A stretch of 57,163 nt of DNA from Vreelandella glaciei (lineage in GTDB: Bacteria > Pseudomonadota > Gammaproteobacteria > Pseudomonadales > Halomonadaceae): the NCBI RefSeq assembly GCF_013415125.1, contig NZ_JACCDE010000034.1, positions 1 through 57,163 of the forward strand. The letters are read 5' to 3'. The position numbers and the translations under genes were made by a program. Positions within the stretch are counted from its first letter, which is position 1. Each line of letters starts with the position of its first letter. Shown in pieces: positions 1 through 8,247 of the stretch. The notes beneath the pieces were generated by a model. It searched no databases. It was given only the letters and a program-made list of their open reading frames with translations, and had not been told where the DNA came from.

Positions 1-97
1 CAGCAAGCGCCCACATGAATTACCTGATCAAATTGTTAAAGAGCGATTTCGCTGTGTTTGACTGGCGAACCGTTGAACTAGCTTGCCGCAGCGAGGA
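1..97 (-). promoter_or_regulatory. rRNA operon leader with boxA antitermination site
   Basis: Read on the minus strand this is the transcribed leader of an rRNA operon running off the left edge. The complement of 31-45 reads CGCTCTTTAACAATT, matching the boxA antiterminator (TGCTCTTTAACAA) of gammaproteobacterial rrn leaders. It is followed by GGTAATTCATGTGGGCGCTT, typical of the stretch before 16S rRNA. The predicted start near 97 lies 7 bases past the -10 box. The rRNA genes themselves are outside the window. Confidence 0.8.
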
Positions 98-103
98 AGG
101 CGT

Positions 104-131
104 ATTCTACGCAGTTCCTGGTGTTTGTCAA
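104..131 (-). promoter_or_regulatory. rrn P1-type promoter, leftward
   Basis: The minus strand shows a perfect -35 TTGACA (131-126), a 16-bp spacer and a -10 TAGAAT (109-104). A 16-bp spacer with near-consensus hexamers is characteristic of rRNA P1 promoters. An A-tract sits just upstream (136-143), as in an UP element. With boxA downstream, this is very probably the start of an rRNA operon. The stretch 144-298 between this promoter and the next terminator holds no gene that I can recognise. Confidence 0.8.
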
Positions 132-298
132 TCGCTGTTTTTTAGCGAGTGAGGCGAACGCTACTATCTGCTCTAACCTCCTGACAAACCGAAGCTTTTA
201 CACTTCATTCACCGCTGGAAACGCTTGGCGTCCCCGGCAGCGGATGCGTACTTTAAGGCCTCACTATCAAGATAGCAAGTAAAAGACGTATTGCGTAT

Positions 299-330
299 AA
301 AAAAGCGGCAAAAGATTGCCCTTTTGCCGC
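299..330 (-). terminator. Intrinsic terminator of the acyl-CoA dehydrogenase gene
   Basis: A perfect 10-bp stem (305-314 with 321-330, GCGGCAAAAG/CTTTTGCCGC) with a 6-base loop is followed on the minus strand by six T residues (299-304 on the plus strand are A). It lies 75 bases past the stop codon of the minus-strand gene at 406 and separates it from the rRNA promoter. Confidence 0.85.
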
Positions 331-405
331 AAACCACCGATCAGAACACCTGACCAGAGAGTGCCTGTTGGCGTGCTTTAGCTCACGCCTTCAGTAATCG
401 ACGTT

Positions 406-2211
406 TCAAATTTCAAAACCCAAACCAAAATCTTCGCTGGAGATAGCCATTAGGCTGGAAGCGCCTGACTGGATCATCTGCGCATGAGCCTTGGTGCGCG
501 GCAATAGCCGCTGGTAATAGAAACGGGCAGTATTCAACTTAGCGGCATAGAAAGCTTTATCGTCGCCCTCTAGCGATGTAGATGCCTGCTTGGCCGCGCG
601 GGCAAATAGATAGGCCAGCGTGACGTAGCCTGAATACATAAGGTAATCAACACTCGCCGCGCCGACTTCTTCACGGTCTTGCATCGCCTTCATACCCACG
701 CCCATGGTTAGCTCGCCCCACTCTGCATTGAGCTTCGCCAGTGGTTCGACAAATTCCTTAAGGGCTGGATTGTCAGCTTCGGTTTTGCAGAATTTATGGA
801 TCTCTTTGGTGAAAACCTTTAGCGACTCACCTTGACTCATGAGCACTTTACGGCCCAGCAGATCAAGCGCCTGAATGCCTGTGGTGCCTTCATAGAGTCG
901 AGTAATACGCGCATCACGCACCAATTGCTCCATGCCCCACTCTTTAATAAAGCCATGACCGCCGTAAATCTGTACGCCCTCGTTGGTACTTTCAAAACCA
1001 ACTTCGGTCAGGAAAGCCTTAACAATAGGCGTTAGCAAACCAAGCAGGGTTTCAGCGTGATCTCGCTCTTCACCCGGCTCACCATGCTCCACCACGTCGA
1101 GCATTTGCGCGGCATAAAGCACCAGCATACGCCCGCCTTCGGCGAAGGCTTTCTGGGTCAGCAACATGCGGCGGACATCGGGGTGAACGATAATCGGATC
1201 AGCGGGCTTTTCAGGCGCCTGCTTTCCCGATAAGCCGCGCATCTGTAGCCGATCGCGAGCATAGCTCAATGAATTCTGAAAACTGGCTTCAATCAAACCC
1301 AGCCCTTGAATACCCACCCCGAGACGCGCTGCGTTCATCATGGTGAACATGCACGCCAGTCCTTTATTGGGCGGCCCTACTAAGTAACCGGTTGCGCCAT
1401 CGAAGTTCATTACGCAGGTGGCATTACCATGAATGCCCATTTTGTGCTCGAGCGAACCACAGGTGACGCCATTACGCTCACCCACATCACCTTGAGCATC
1501 AGGCAAGAACTTGGGCACTACAAATAGCGAGATACCTTTAGAGCCTTCCGGTGCGCCGGGCAGTTTTGCCAATACCAAATGGACGATATTTTCAGCCAGA
1601 TTATGCTCACCGGCGGAGATAAAGATTTTGGTGCCGGTAATCGCATAGGCGTCGCCATCGGCGGGCACCGCTCGTGTTTTGATCAAGCCGAGGTCAGTAC
1701 CGCAGTGTGGCTCGGTTAGGCACATGGTGCCTGTCCATACCCCTTCTACCAGCTTGGTAAGGTACGTTGCCTTCTGGTCATCCGTGCCATGGTGACGCAA
1801 TGCATCCGCTGCGCCATGGGAGAGCCCTGGGTACATACCCCACGCCAAGTTAGTCGCACAGATCATTTCCGACAGCAACATCGCCAATGAAGGCGGCAGC
1901 CCCTGCCCCCCATGAGCAGGATCTGCAGCCAGACTCGGCCAACCACCTTCTACGTACTGTTGGTAGGCCTCTTTGAAACCGTTAGGCGCTTTGACCTCGC
2001 CCCCTTCCAGCAAACACCCCTCTTCATCGCCACTCTGATTGATCGGCAGCAGTACGTCGCGGGCGAAGCGTGCACCCTCTTCCAAAATAGCGCTGACAAC
2101 ATCTGGCGACGCATCGTCACCGTTTGGTAGGCGCGCGTAATGAGCGGGGTAGTCAAGCATCTCGTCCATAACGAAACGCATATCACGAATAGGGGCTTGA
2201 TAGCTGGGCAT
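406..2211 (-). CDS. Acyl-CoA dehydrogenase, FAD-dependent, long form
   Basis: A 601-residue acyl-CoA dehydrogenase, which oxidises an acyl-CoA to the trans-2-enoyl-CoA in the first step of beta-oxidation. The family signatures TEPHCGTDLG (middle domain) and YEGTTGIQ are present. Glu441 in the latter motif is the likely catalytic base. About 140 residues beyond the usual 380-residue core form the extra C-terminal domain of the long bacterial class. I chose ATG at 2211 because AGGAG lies 7 bases upstream and the family starts near MPSYQAP; a longer reading frame reaches 2280 but has no ribosome site. A PsrA-like palindrome overlaps the promoter region. The terminator at 299-330 ends the transcript, so it is probably monocistronic. 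Chain-length specificity cannot be read from the sequence. Confidence 0.93.
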   Translation of the reverse strand: MPSYQAPIRDMRFVMDEMLDYPAHYARLPNGDDASPDVVSAILEEGARFARDVLLPINQSGDEEGCLLEGGEVKAPNGFKEAYQQYVEGGWPSLAADPAHGGQGLPPSLAMLLSEMICATNLAWGMYPGLSHGAADALRHHGTDDQKATYLTKLVEGVWTGTMCLTEPHCGTDLGLIKTRAVPADGDAYAITGTKIFISAGEHNLAENIVHLVLAKLPGAPEGSKGISLFVVPKFLPDAQGDVGERNGVTCGSLEHKMGIHGNATCVMNFDGATGYLVGPPNKGLACMFTMMNAARLGVGIQGLGLIEASFQNSLSYARDRLQMRGLSGKQAPEKPADPIIVHPDVRRMLLTQKAFAEGGRMLVLYAAQMLDVVEHGEPGEERDHAETLLGLLTPIVKAFLTEVGFESTNEGVQIYGGHGFIKEWGMEQLVRDARITRLYEGTTGIQALDLLGRKVLMSQGESLKVFTKEIHKFCKTEADNPALKEFVEPLAKLNAEWGELTMGVGMKAMQDREEVGAASVDYLMYSGYVTLAYLFARAAKQASTSLEGDDKAFYAAKLNTARFYYQRLLPRTKAHAQMIQSGASSLMAISSEDFGLGFEI

Positions 2212-2268
2212 CGCACTTCTCCTAAAGGGGGGGGGTTGAGAGCCGATCAGTACATATAAGCTCACGGC

Positions 2269-2326
2269 TTTCAAACACATGTTTGAAAATTAGCGCGAGC
2301 GCCTCTCAGAGTCAAGCAGGCGTTTG
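2269..2326 (-). promoter_or_regulatory. PsrA-like operator pair upstream of the acyl-CoA dehydrogenase gene
   Basis: Positions 2270-2288 contain a near-perfect palindrome with core CAAAC-ACAT-GTTTG (2272-2285) and 9-bp arms once the flanking T/A bases are counted. A second, weaker copy CAAGC-AGGC-GTTTG lies at 2313-2326. The known recognition pattern of the TetR-family fatty-acid regulator PsrA is (G/C)AAAC-N2-4-GTTT(G/C). The first site sits just upstream of a possible minus-strand -10 TATATG (2258-2253), so repression of the gene at 406-2211 is plausible. No psrA gene is in the window. Confidence 0.5.
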
Positions 2327-2390
2327 AATTTAGCCTAAAAACTCCCTAGAACTTTGGTCGCCCAACCTATAACCCCCTGGTACTAGTAAT

Positions 2391-2424
2391 AAAAAACTCG
2401 TCAACCAAAAGCCGACGAGTTTTT
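2391..2424 (-). terminator. Intrinsic terminator after the SDR gene
   Basis: AAAAACTCGTC (2392-2402) pairs with GACGAGTTTTT (2414-2424) around an 11-base loop, with A and T runs on the two outer sides, so it can work in both directions. It lies 30 bases past the stop of the minus-strand SDR gene. Confidence 0.8.
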
Positions 2425-2453
2425 TATCTCTCTTTCACCTACTTACCACCGTC

Positions 2454-3221
2454 TTACTGCATGCGAATGCCGCCGTCTAAACGAATCAACTCACCGTTGA
2501 GCATGGGATTGGTAATTATCTGCTCGGCTAATTGAGCAAACTCATCTGGCTTACCTAAACGCTTAGGAAAAGGTACCGCCGCCGCTAGTGCCTGGGCCGC
2601 CTCGTCGGGAATTTCACTCATCATCGGCGTTTCAAATACGCCAGGGGCGATGGCCATTACGCGAATAGCATGACGCGACAATTCCCGCGCTGCTGGCAAG
2701 CTCATACCCACAACACCCGCTTTAGAGGCACTATAAGCGCACTGCCCTACCTGCCCATCAAAAGCAGCAATGGAAGCGGTATTAATGATCACCCCGCGCT
2801 CGCCACTCTCATTAGGCGCATTTTTAGCCATTGCGGCAGCCGCAAGGCGCATGACGTTAAAAGTGCCGACCAGATTGATATTGACCGTTTTCATATAGCT
2901 TTCTAAATCAGTTGGGTTGCCTTCGCGATCAACCAGCTTGGCTACGCTCACCACCCCCGCGCAGTGAACCACGCCGGAGAGTCCACGCTCGCCACCCAGC
3001 GCTACCGCCGCATCTACGGCCTGCTGCATCTGTTCGCCTGAAGTAATGTCCGCCAGAATGGCGCGAGCGTTTGCCCCTAACTGCTGGGCATGGGTATTTA
3101 CGCTGCTATTTAGGTCGCACAACACGACGCGAGCACCTCCAGCGACTAAGCGCTCCGCGGTAGCCGCCCCCAACCCCGAAGCGGCCCCGGTAATTAAAAA
3201 TGTCCTCTCCTTAACCTGCAT
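2454..3221 (-). CDS. SDR family 3-hydroxyacyl-CoA dehydrogenase, HSD10-like
   Basis: A 255-residue short-chain dehydrogenase/reductase resembling the type II 3-hydroxyacyl-CoA dehydrogenase (HSD17B10) group, which oxidises 3-hydroxyacyl-CoA with NAD+ in fatty-acid or branched-chain catabolism. The Rossmann motif TGAASGLG is at residues 11-18, and the catalytic YSASK motif gives Tyr163 and Lys167. The acidic residue in VVLCDLN after the second strand favours NAD(H). The start at 3221 follows family alignment and has AGGG about 9 bases upstream; 13 further in-frame residues upstream are unlikely to be translated. It lies 52 bases downstream of the acyl-CoA ligase on the same strand and is probably co-transcribed with it. 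Confidence 0.88.
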   Translation of the reverse strand: MQVKERTFLITGAASGLGAATAERLVAGGARVVLCDLNSSVNTHAQQLGANARAILADITSGEQMQQAVDAAVALGGERGLSGVVHCAGVVSVAKLVDREGNPTDLESYMKTVNINLVGTFNVMRLAAAAMAKNAPNESGERGVIINTASIAAFDGQVGQCAYSASKAGVVGMSLPAARELSRHAIRVMAIAPGVFETPMMSEIPDEAAQALAAAVPFPKRLGKPDEFAQLAEQIITNPMLNGELIRLDGGIRMQ

Positions 3222-3273
3222 CTCCGCATTCCCTATGTTTGTTATGAATGGCAGCCACATATAGTAGATGGGT

Positions 3274-4944
3274 TTATTCGCTAGCTTTGGCTTCTTCTAC
3301 CGCCTGGGCACGTAATTTAAAGCGCTGAATTTTGCCGCTAGGGGTTTTGGGTAACTCATCGACAAACTCAATAATGCGTGGAAAAGCATGGGTCGAAAGT
3401 CGCTCGCGCACTCGCTGTTTGATTTCATCAGCAAGCTCGTCACTGGCCTCATAGCCTTCGCGGAGAACGATATACGACTTGATCACCTCGCCGCGGATCT
3501 CATCAGGCTGCCCCACAGCCGCTGACTCGGCGACCGCAGGATGCGTCATCACGCTATTCTCTACGTCCGTAGGCCCTACCCGGTAACCCGCCGTGGTAAT
3601 AATGTCGTCATCACGCCCGGCAAATTGAAAGGTACCGTCTTCATTGCGGATAACCACATCGCCAGTCAGGTAATAGCCTTCCACAAAGGGGTTCTTCTCT
3701 TGCCAGGTGTAGCCCTGGAAAAAGTGCGCAGGGGAATTCTTGATATCGACGGCAAGGACACCAGGCTCCCCGGCAGGCAGCTCTTTATACTCCGCGTCCA
3801 AAATCGCCAGGCGATAACCTGGCATCGGCACGCCCATTGCGCCCACATGCTTAAGATGGTCAAGGGCATGGTGGTTATTGCACGTCATGCCGGTTTCGGT
3901 CTGGCCGTAGTGATCCATGACCGGACAGCCCAGCGACTTCTCCACCCATGTCACCACTTCAGTATTAAGAGGTTCGCCCGCCGAGCTCGCCGCACGTAGC
4001 TCTAGCGTTTCATGTGCATCATCAAACAGGCCTGACGCTTTCATTAGCCGATAAGCGGTCGGCGCGGCAGCAAAATTAGTAATGTGATGGCGCTTCATAA
4101 ACGCCAGCGCCCCCTCGGCGCTAAACCCTGCTTCGCAGAAATGCGTCGTCACGCCAAGCAGTAAAGGCCCGGCAATCGCATAGTAGAGACCATAGGCCCA
4201 GCCGGGGTCGGCCATATTCCAGAAGCGGTCATCATCACGCAGGTCAATGGCCAGCTCCATATATATCGCAAAAGCGGTCATCCCTGCCAATGGAACGGCA
4301 ACGCCTTTCGGTTTGCCCACGGTGCCAGAGGTAAACATTTGCAGAAATGGTGCTTCAGGCGCGAGCCTAGGTGGCTTGTCGCTCATTGACGTATGCGTCA
4401 ACGCTGCTCGCCAGTCGTGATCATCAGCATGCTCACTGGTCGCCCCACCCACTGCCAGCACCGGTGGACATTGGCTAAGGCCATCGAATTTATAGCGGTT
4501 AGCGTGATCCGTAATCACCAATTTGGTGCCAGCACGGCCTAGCCGATAGTCCACCGCATCGGGGCCAAAGGCAGTAAACAGGGGCTGATAAACCGCGCCA
4601 ATACGCCAAGTGGCGAGCACGGCAATCAATAGTTGTGGTGACCGCGGCAGCATACAAGCAATGCGGTCGCCTATACCCAACCCCTGAGATTGGAACCACC
4701 CCGCCAGCTTGGCGCTCTGCTCGTCTAGCTCGGCGTAGGTCAGGGTATGCATATCACCCTGAGAATCCTCTTGAACCAGCGCCAGCAAATCGCCGCGGCC
4801 AGCGCGAACATGACGTCCACAGCAGGCCTCAAAGGCGTTTAGCAGGCCGTCCCGGTGATCATCCAGGCGAGCGATAACGCTATCCACGGAAAAGTTATCG
4901 AGGTAGTGGTGGTAGTCGGGCAGTGAATGTGATGTCGCTGTCAT
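3274..4944 (-). CDS. AMP-binding acyl-CoA synthetase
   Basis: A 556-residue adenylate-forming ligase that activates a carboxylic acid to its acyl-CoA through an acyl-AMP. The P-loop-like motif TSGTVGKPKG starts at residue 205. Later come YGQTETGM, YLTGDVV and GRDDDIITTAGYRVGP. The C-terminal KTPSGKIQR carries the lysine needed for the adenylation half-reaction. The overall pattern is closest to acetyl- and medium-chain acyl-CoA synthetases rather than to FadD. It heads a two-gene unit with the SDR gene. The palindrome at 5018-5033 lies in its promoter. A TetR regulator and a thiolase lie upstream, so a dedicated acid-degradation pathway is likely; the actual substrate is unknown. Confidence 0.88.
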   Translation of the reverse strand: MTATSHSLPDYHHYLDNFSVDSVIARLDDHRDGLLNAFEACCGRHVRAGRGDLLALVQEDSQGDMHTLTYAELDEQSAKLAGWFQSQGLGIGDRIACMLPRSPQLLIAVLATWRIGAVYQPLFTAFGPDAVDYRLGRAGTKLVITDHANRYKFDGLSQCPPVLAVGGATSEHADDHDWRAALTHTSMSDKPPRLAPEAPFLQMFTSGTVGKPKGVAVPLAGMTAFAIYMELAIDLRDDDRFWNMADPGWAYGLYYAIAGPLLLGVTTHFCEAGFSAEGALAFMKRHHITNFAAAPTAYRLMKASGLFDDAHETLELRAASSAGEPLNTEVVTWVEKSLGCPVMDHYGQTETGMTCNNHHALDHLKHVGAMGVPMPGYRLAILDAEYKELPAGEPGVLAVDIKNSPAHFFQGYTWQEKNPFVEGYYLTGDVVIRNEDGTFQFAGRDDDIITTAGYRVGPTDVENSVMTHPAVAESAAVGQPDEIRGEVIKSYIVLREGYEASDELADEIKQRVRERLSTHAFPRIIEFVDELPKTPSGKIQRFKLRAQAVEEAKASE

Positions 4945-5003
4945 GATGGCTCTCTTGTGTTATTGGAAATGAGCTCGTAGTGAGAATAGGCGCAAGCAGT
5001 GTT

Positions 5004-5033
5004 GTTATATTTATCCGTTGACGTTAACGTAAG
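5004..5033 (-). promoter_or_regulatory. Promoter with LiuR-like palindrome
   Basis: Positions 5018-5033 read TTGACGTTAACGTAAG, with a perfect ACGTTAACGT core (5021-5030). This resembles the 16-bp ACGT-N2-ACGT palindromes described for the MerR-family regulator LiuR. On the minus strand a -35-like TTACGT (5032-5027), embedded in the palindrome, is 17 bp from a -10-like TATAAC (5009-5004), pointing to the ligase gene at 4944. A bound regulator would cover the -35 box. No MerR-family gene is in the window; the adjacent TetR protein is the other candidate. Confidence 0.5.
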
Positions 5034-5133
5034 CTTAAAGATAATAGCAACGCTAAAAGTAAACGGCGCAGAGAGCAAGCACTGTTCTAAGTTGTAGCGT
5101 TAGACGTTGGTCGAGACCGAGGTCAGGGGAGCA

Positions 5134-5712
5134 TCAAGCTGAGGTAGGCATAATCATGGCAACCAGCTCGTCAGCGAGGTCATCAGGCGAGCGTGGCCCG
5201 CTGGGGTCGTACCAGCGCACTGTCCAGTTAAGCGCTCCCAACACAAAGCGCGAGACAAGAAAGCGGTCGCCATGGATCAAGCCAGCCTCCAAAGCATCGT
5301 CGATAACAGCGACCCACAGCGCTTCATAAGCATCCCGTAAATGGCTCAAATGAGCACTGGCCGCCGGGTCGAGTCGGCGCCATTCAAACAGTGCCACCAC
5401 ATGGGCATTGCGGTCAGTAAAGAGGGTTTCGAGATGGGCGCGCGCCATGGTGCGTAGGCGTATTTCAGGCTCGGCGGCGCACTCATTCAGCGCTTTTCGC
5501 GCAATCACCAAGGCATTTTGCGTGCCTTCTTCAATGACCGCAGCGAGGATTTCCTGCTTATCTTTAAAATGATGAAACAAGCTACCGGACTTAATACCCA
5601 TTTCCTGCGCCAGCATACGCACCGTTGTGCGATCAAAGCCCTCTTGGACGAATAGCTGAGCAGCGAGGCGCGTCAATTCCTTGCGGCGAGGGGATGCATT
5701 AATTACATTCAT
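5134..5712 (-). CDS. TetR/AcrR family transcriptional regulator
   Basis: A 192-residue TetR-family repressor. The N-terminal helix-turn-helix runs from about residue 10 to 55, with the usual signature FDRTTVRMLAQEMGIKSGSL followed by FHHFKDKQEIL. The remaining helical part should be the ligand-binding and dimer domain; its ligand is probably an acyl-CoA, judging by the neighbours. The start at 5712 (MNVINASP) fits family length better than the longer frame reaching 5790. The gene is divergent from the thiolase (117 bases between starts) and upstream of the ligase-SDR pair on the same strand, so it is placed to control both. Confidence 0.9.
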   Translation of the reverse strand: MNVINASPRRKELTRLAAQLFVQEGFDRTTVRMLAQEMGIKSGSLFHHFKDKQEILAAVIEEGTQNALVIARKALNECAAEPEIRLRTMARAHLETLFTDRNAHVVALFEWRRLDPAASAHLSHLRDAYEALWVAVIDDALEAGLIHGDRFLVSRFVLGALNWTVRWYDPSGPRSPDDLADELVAMIMPTSA

Positions 5713-5829
5713 GTCATTTACACTAGCGCTTGCTTGGTTACTCTGGAGAGAACCACAGCACCGTCTACGGGTCAACGTATCAACCACCACTTGGCATGAT
5801 AATCACAATAATCCTGAAGGAGATTGGCC

Positions 5830-7017
5830 ATGAGTAACCCCACCGATGTTGTTTTTCTCGCTGCCAAACGCACGCCGATGGGTGGCATGATGGGCAGCCT
5901 GGCGAGCATGACGGCGCCACAGCTTGGCGCTGTTGCCATCAAAGCAGCGATTGAAGCGTCAGGCATTGACCCTGCTGCGATCGGCGAGGGCATTATGGGA
6001 TGTGTACTGCCTGCAGGCGTTAAACAGGGCCCAGCACGTCAGGCAATGCGACAAGCAGGTATTCCCGACGCCAATGGCGCCACGACGATCAATAAGCTGT
6101 GCGGCTCGGGCATGAAAGCCACCATGCTTGCCCACGACCTAATCAAGGCAGGCAGTGGTGATATTTTGCTGGCGGGCGGCATGGAGTCTATGTCTAACGC
6201 CCCACACGTGCTGACTAAGGCACGCGGTGGCTACCGATTGGGACACGGCGAGCTGAAAGACCATATGTTTTTGGATGGACTGGAAGACGCCGAAACGGGC
6301 AAATTAATGGGCGTATTTGCCCAGGATGTGGCTACTCAGCGCGGCTACACGCGCGAGCGCCTGGATGATTTTGCTATTGCCTCCCTTGAGCGTGCCATGG
6401 CCGCCACCAACTCTGGCCACCTAAGCGCAGAGATGGCACCGGTGATGGTCACCTCTCGTCAGGGCGAAACCCTTGTCGAACACGATGAGCAGCCCTTCCA
6501 AGCCAAGCTCGACAAAATCCGCCAGCTGCGACCCGCCTTTGCCAAAGACGGTACGATTACCGCCGCCAACGCCAGCTCAATTTCCGACGGCGCTTCGGCA
6601 CTTATCTTGGCGAGCCAGGAAGCTGCCGATCAGCAAGGTATTAAGCCGCTAGCGCGTATGCTAGGCCACACAACTCACTCGCGACACCCTAGCGAGTTCA
6701 CCATTGCCCCGGTGGGTGCGATTGAGAAGCTTATGAGAAAGCTCGATTGGGGCGTGAATGACGTCGATCTATTCGAGATTAACGAAGCCTTTGCGGTGGT
6801 CACACTCATGGCCATGGATGACTTGGGCCTCCCCCATGACAAGGTCAATGTGTTTGGCGGCGCCTGCGCCCAAGGCCACCCGATAGGTTCTACCGGCTCA
6901 CGCATCATCGCCACGCTCATTCATGCGCTGCGCACTAAAGGTGGCAAGCGCGGCATCGCTAGCTTGTGCATTGGCGGTGGAGAGGCGACGGCGGTGGCTG
7001 TGGAGCTCATCGACTAA
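5830..7017 (+). CDS. Acetyl-CoA C-acyltransferase (thiolase)
   Basis: A 395-residue thiolase that cleaves 3-ketoacyl-CoA with CoA, or runs the reverse condensation of two acetyl-CoA. The acylated Cys91 lies in KLCGSGMKA. His350 lies in GHPIGSTGSR and the second active-site Cys380 in SLCIGGGEA, so all catalytic residues are present. ATG at 5830 is preceded by AAGGAG at 7 bases; an in-frame TTG at 5824 is less likely. It is divergent from the TetR gene and probably part of the same catabolic regulon as the ligase and SDR. A hairpin at 7051-7083 terminates it. Sequence alone cannot separate acetoacetyl-CoA from longer substrates. Confidence 0.93.
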   Translation: MSNPTDVVFLAAKRTPMGGMMGSLASMTAPQLGAVAIKAAIEASGIDPAAIGEGIMGCVLPAGVKQGPARQAMRQAGIPDANGATTINKLCGSGMKATMLAHDLIKAGSGDILLAGGMESMSNAPHVLTKARGGYRLGHGELKDHMFLDGLEDAETGKLMGVFAQDVATQRGYTRERLDDFAIASLERAMAATNSGHLSAEMAPVMVTSRQGETLVEHDEQPFQAKLDKIRQLRPAFAKDGTITAANASSISDGASALILASQEAADQQGIKPLARMLGHTTHSRHPSEFTIAPVGAIEKLMRKLDWGVNDVDLFEINEAFAVVTLMAMDDLGLPHDKVNVFGGACAQGHPIGSTGSRIIATLIHALRTKGGKRGIASLCIGGGEATAVAVELID

Positions 7018-7050
7018 CCACTCCTCGTGAGGATCTAATCCCGAGAGGGT

Positions 7051-7083
7051 AATGCCCTGGCGCTATAGCGACAGGGCATTTTT
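7051..7083 (+). terminator. Hairpin terminator of the thiolase gene
   Basis: AATGCCCTG (7051-7059) pairs with CAGGGCATT (7072-7080). The loop itself contains the palindrome CGCTATAGCG, and T residues follow (7079-7083). The stop codon of the convergent permease gene (7063-7065) lies inside the loop, so the two 3' ends are interlocked. Confidence 0.75.
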
Positions 7084-8208
7084 CCATAGCACAGCAAACA
7101 GCCAAGCAAGCCCTAACATAGGTAGAGACCAACGATGAAATTCTGTCCAAATGCCCGGCTGGCGAGCTAAACGCAGGGCAATTAAATTAGCCATTGAACC
7201 GATCGCCAAACCAAAGCCGCCAACACTGACGCCCCAAGCAAGCGGCTGCCACTCACTCTGCTCCGCAAGTAACAGCGTTGCCGGTACGTTGGAAACAGCC
7301 TGTGAAAGCAGCACACCTACGCTGATATCGCCACCAGGCCACTGGCGCATCATGTTAATTGCCTGCTGAACGACACTTAGCTCACCGATAACACTTAAAT
7401 TGATGAACATTAGTACGAACACTACCAGTAGCAGCCAATCAATACTGAACACCGCTCGCCGGGCCACGAATAACATCACTAGTATTACGCCTACCATCGC
7501 TGGCAACACCCAGCCCATGTCCACCGCAATCAAAAAAAGCGGATAGCCGATCAGCGCGGCCCATAGCGGCTTTTGTTGCCGCACCGCTGTTCCAAGAGAA
7601 GCTGACTTCAAATGAATCGGCGCTTTTGGAAACGCCACAGGAACAAGCAGCAAGAGCAATAGCAATAGCATTAGGCCAATACTAAGCGGTAGCATTACCC
7701 ATAGAAATTCGCCAAAGCGTAGGCCTGAAAGCTGCCATAGATAAAGGTTTTGTGGATTTCCAATCGGGCTCAGCGATGACCCTGCATTTACCGCCAGCGC
7801 TTCAAACACAATTAAACGCGCAATAGGCAGCGTCGTCATTCTGGCGAGGCCAAGGGTTAGTGGCACTACAATAAACAGAGCTACGTCATTGGTGACGACG
7901 GCAGAAAGCAGGCCTGAAAACAGCACCAAACTAACCGCTAGGCGCCTTTCCTCACTAAGATGAGCCAATAACTGGCGCCCCCAGAGCGTTAAATAACCGC
8001 TGAGCTCCAACGACCGGCTGAGCAGCATAAGTCCGGTCAACACAGCAAGCGTGCTCCAATGCACCCGCTCAGCCATATCAGACAATGGCTGAGGTTGCAG
8101 CCACCACAAAACGACCCAAAGGCCGCTCATCGAGAGCAGCATAGGATCGTAAAGTAAACGCTGAGAGATAAAGACGACGGGCGAGATGAGCCGTTGGATC
8201 AATTGCAA
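7063..8208 (-). CDS. YbiR-like SLC13/ArsB-superfamily anion permease
   Basis: A 381-residue integral membrane protein with about ten hydrophobic segments. It contains VVTNDVALFIVVP and NAGSSLSPIGNPQNLYLW, the conserved loop pattern of the ion-transporter superfamily (ArsB, NhaD, CitMHS, SLC13). Length and motif layout fit the E. coli YbiR group. The substrate is unknown. It lies next to the arsenic island but does not look like true ArsB, which is about 430 residues with a different repeat pattern, and the island already has an ACR3 pump. It is convergent with the thiolase and followed upstream by a chemoreceptor pseudogene. Confidence 0.75.
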   Translation of the reverse strand: MQLIQRLISPVVFISQRLLYDPMLLSMSGLWVVLWWLQPQPLSDMAERVHWSTLAVLTGLMLLSRSLELSGYLTLWGRQLLAHLSEERRLAVSLVLFSGLLSAVVTNDVALFIVVPLTLGLARMTTLPIARLIVFEALAVNAGSSLSPIGNPQNLYLWQLSGLRFGEFLWVMLPLSIGLMLLLLLLLLVPVAFPKAPIHLKSASLGTAVRQQKPLWAALIGYPLFLIAVDMGWVLPAMVGVILVMLFVARRAVFSIDWLLLVVFVLMFINLSVIGELSVVQQAINMMRQWPGGDISVGVLLSQAVSNVPATLLLAEQSEWQPLAWGVSVGGFGLAIGSMANLIALRLARQPGIWTEFHRWSLPMLGLAWLFAVLWKNALSL

Positions 8209-8247
8209 AAGATAAGTCGCTCAGAGAAAAACGCATGATAGCGCTGA

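Noticed and set aside
3541..3999. 152-codon plus-strand frame opposite the acyl-CoA ligase
   Set aside because: The opposite strand carries a complete ligase with all motifs. The frame has no family likeness and no start context.
7063..8208. ArsB-type arsenite pump
   Set aside because: Length and motif pattern fit the YbiR group better, it faces away from the ars operon, and a bona fide ACR3 pump is present.
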